From Leucobacter sp. (GTDB lineage Bacteria > Actinomycetota > Actinomycetes > Actinomycetales > Microbacteriaceae), in NCBI GenBank assembly GCA_031178565.1, contig JAPSIU010000204.1, forward strand, positions 1-5,508: a stretch of 5,508 nucleotides of DNA. The letters run 5' to 3'. Below the pieces are notes generated by a model. That model was given only the letters and a program-made list of their open reading frames with translations, was not told the DNA's origin and did not search any database. This document shows positions 4,925 through 5,508 of this stretch, piece after piece. Position 1 is the stretch's first letter. Every line of letters begins with the position of its first letter. The translations under genes and the position numbers were made by a program.

Positions 4925-5508
4925 ATGGCTCGCTCATTCGCCGACTTCGGCAACGCGCTCTACACCGGCGAGAAGTCGATCAACTTCATCGGCCGGCGCA
5001 AGACGTGGTACATCGTCTCCATCATCCTCATCATCGTCTCGATCGCGGGCCCGCTCCTGCGCGGCGGCTTCACCTTCGGGATCGAGTTCACCGGCGGCAG
5101 CCAGTTCCAGGTCCACCTCTCGGATGCCCAGGAACGCGACCCCGCGGTCGCGGAGGAAGCCGTCGCGGAGGTGCTGCCGACCAGCGTGCCGCGCGTCACG
5201 CAGGTCGGCCCGACCGACGTCCGCGTGCAGACCGAAGCGCTCGATGACGCGGAGAACCAGGCTGTCACCGCCGCGCTCGTCGAGGGCTACGGCGTCGACG
5301 AGGCCGATGTCACCTACTCGTACATCGGGCCCGCCTGGGGACAGGACATCACGCGGCAGGCGCTCGTCGCTCTCGTCGTATTCATTCTGTTCGCATCGCT
5401 CGTGATGGCGATCTACTTCCGCACGTTGAAGATGTCGCTCGCGGCGATGGTCGCCCTGCTGCACGACCTCGTCATCACGGCGGGGATCTACGGGCTCTCG
5501 GGGTTCGA
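4925..5508 (+). CDS. secF: Protein translocase subunit SecF, N-terminal part (3' end outside the window)
   Basis: SecF pairs with SecD in the proton-driven complex that completes preprotein translocation outside the membrane. The frame is open from ATG 4925 to the window edge: 194 codons plus two bases, out of roughly 300-400 expected for the family. A cytoplasmic N-terminus (MARSFADFGNALYTGEKSIN) is followed by GRRKTWY and TM1 at about 28-44. The SecF signature FGIEFTGGSQF is at 51-61. The external P4 domain covers about 62-140 and ends in YIGPAWGQDITRQA. TM2 is at about 146-164, and the next span begins near 171, including ALLHDLVITAGIYGLSGF, the SecF counterpart of the SecD functional membrane motif. 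A good ribosome site lies in the end of secD, and only one base separates the genes, so the two subunits are likely produced together. No defect is visible in the part present. Confidence 0.96.
   Translation, partial: MARSFADFGNALYTGEKSINFIGRRKTWYIVSIILIIVSIAGPLLRGGFTFGIEFTGGSQFQVHLSDAQERDPAVAEEAVAEVLPTSVPRVTQVGPTDVRVQTEALDDAENQAVTAALVEGYGVDEADVTYSYIGPAWGQDITRQALVALVVFILFASLVMAIYFRTLKMSLAAMVALLHDLVITAGIYGLSGF

Noticed and set aside
3160..4953. 597-codon open frame on the minus strand opposite secD
   Set aside because: It mirrors secD almost end to end, encodes an Arg/His/Glu/Asp-rich low-complexity protein without recognisable domains, and is explained by G/C third-position bias of the real gene. 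The same applies to minus-strand frames at 601-1512, 1509-2462 and 2180-3142.
4365..5405. 346-codon plus-strand frame across the secD/secF junction
   Set aside because: Out of frame with both genes and composed mostly of Arg, Ser, Pro and Gly; the true secF frame starts at ATG 4925 and runs open to the window end.

Overview
The window is ordinary core chromosome from a high-GC Gram-positive bacterium (Actinomycetota). Evidence includes the very G/C-biased third codon positions, GTG and TTG start codons, a long-form LeuA, a SecD with the two-cysteine external insert of actinobacterial SecD proteins, and the order ruvA-ruvB-yajC-secD-secF. The protein sequences resemble Microbacteriaceae (Microbacterium or Leucobacter-like). 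That family call is recognition from memory and was not searched.

Layout, all genes on the + strand. Bases 1-754 are the 3' part of leuA (2-isopropylmalate synthase, leucine biosynthesis), closed by a strong intrinsic terminator at 775-802. A short intergenic region (803-870) carries what looks like a PafBC-type (RecA-independent) DNA-damage promoter, placed so that ruvA would be read from a leaderless mRNA. ruvA (871-1497) and ruvB (1494-2507) overlap by four bases and encode the Holliday-junction branch-migration motor. An 86-base gap with a promoter-like -10 inside a perfect 15-base palindrome leads to yajC (2594-3100). Next come a GC-rich hairpin, secD (3166-4923, probable TTG start), and secF (4925 to the window end, incomplete). 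YajC, SecD and SecF form the accessory membrane complex that assists SecYEG/SecA protein export.

The window joins three functional blocks: amino-acid synthesis, ended by its own terminator; recombinational repair; and protein export. No terminator is visible between ruvB and yajC, so damage-induced transcription could read into the export genes. ruvC, which commonly precedes ruvA in actinobacteria, is not immediately upstream here.

I found no mobile element, CRISPR array, tRNA, rRNA or toxin-antitoxin pair, and no undescribed multi-gene system. The observations most worth checking are regulatory: the PafBC-like box before ruvA and the palindrome before yajC. The charge-biased tails of YajC and SecD come next.
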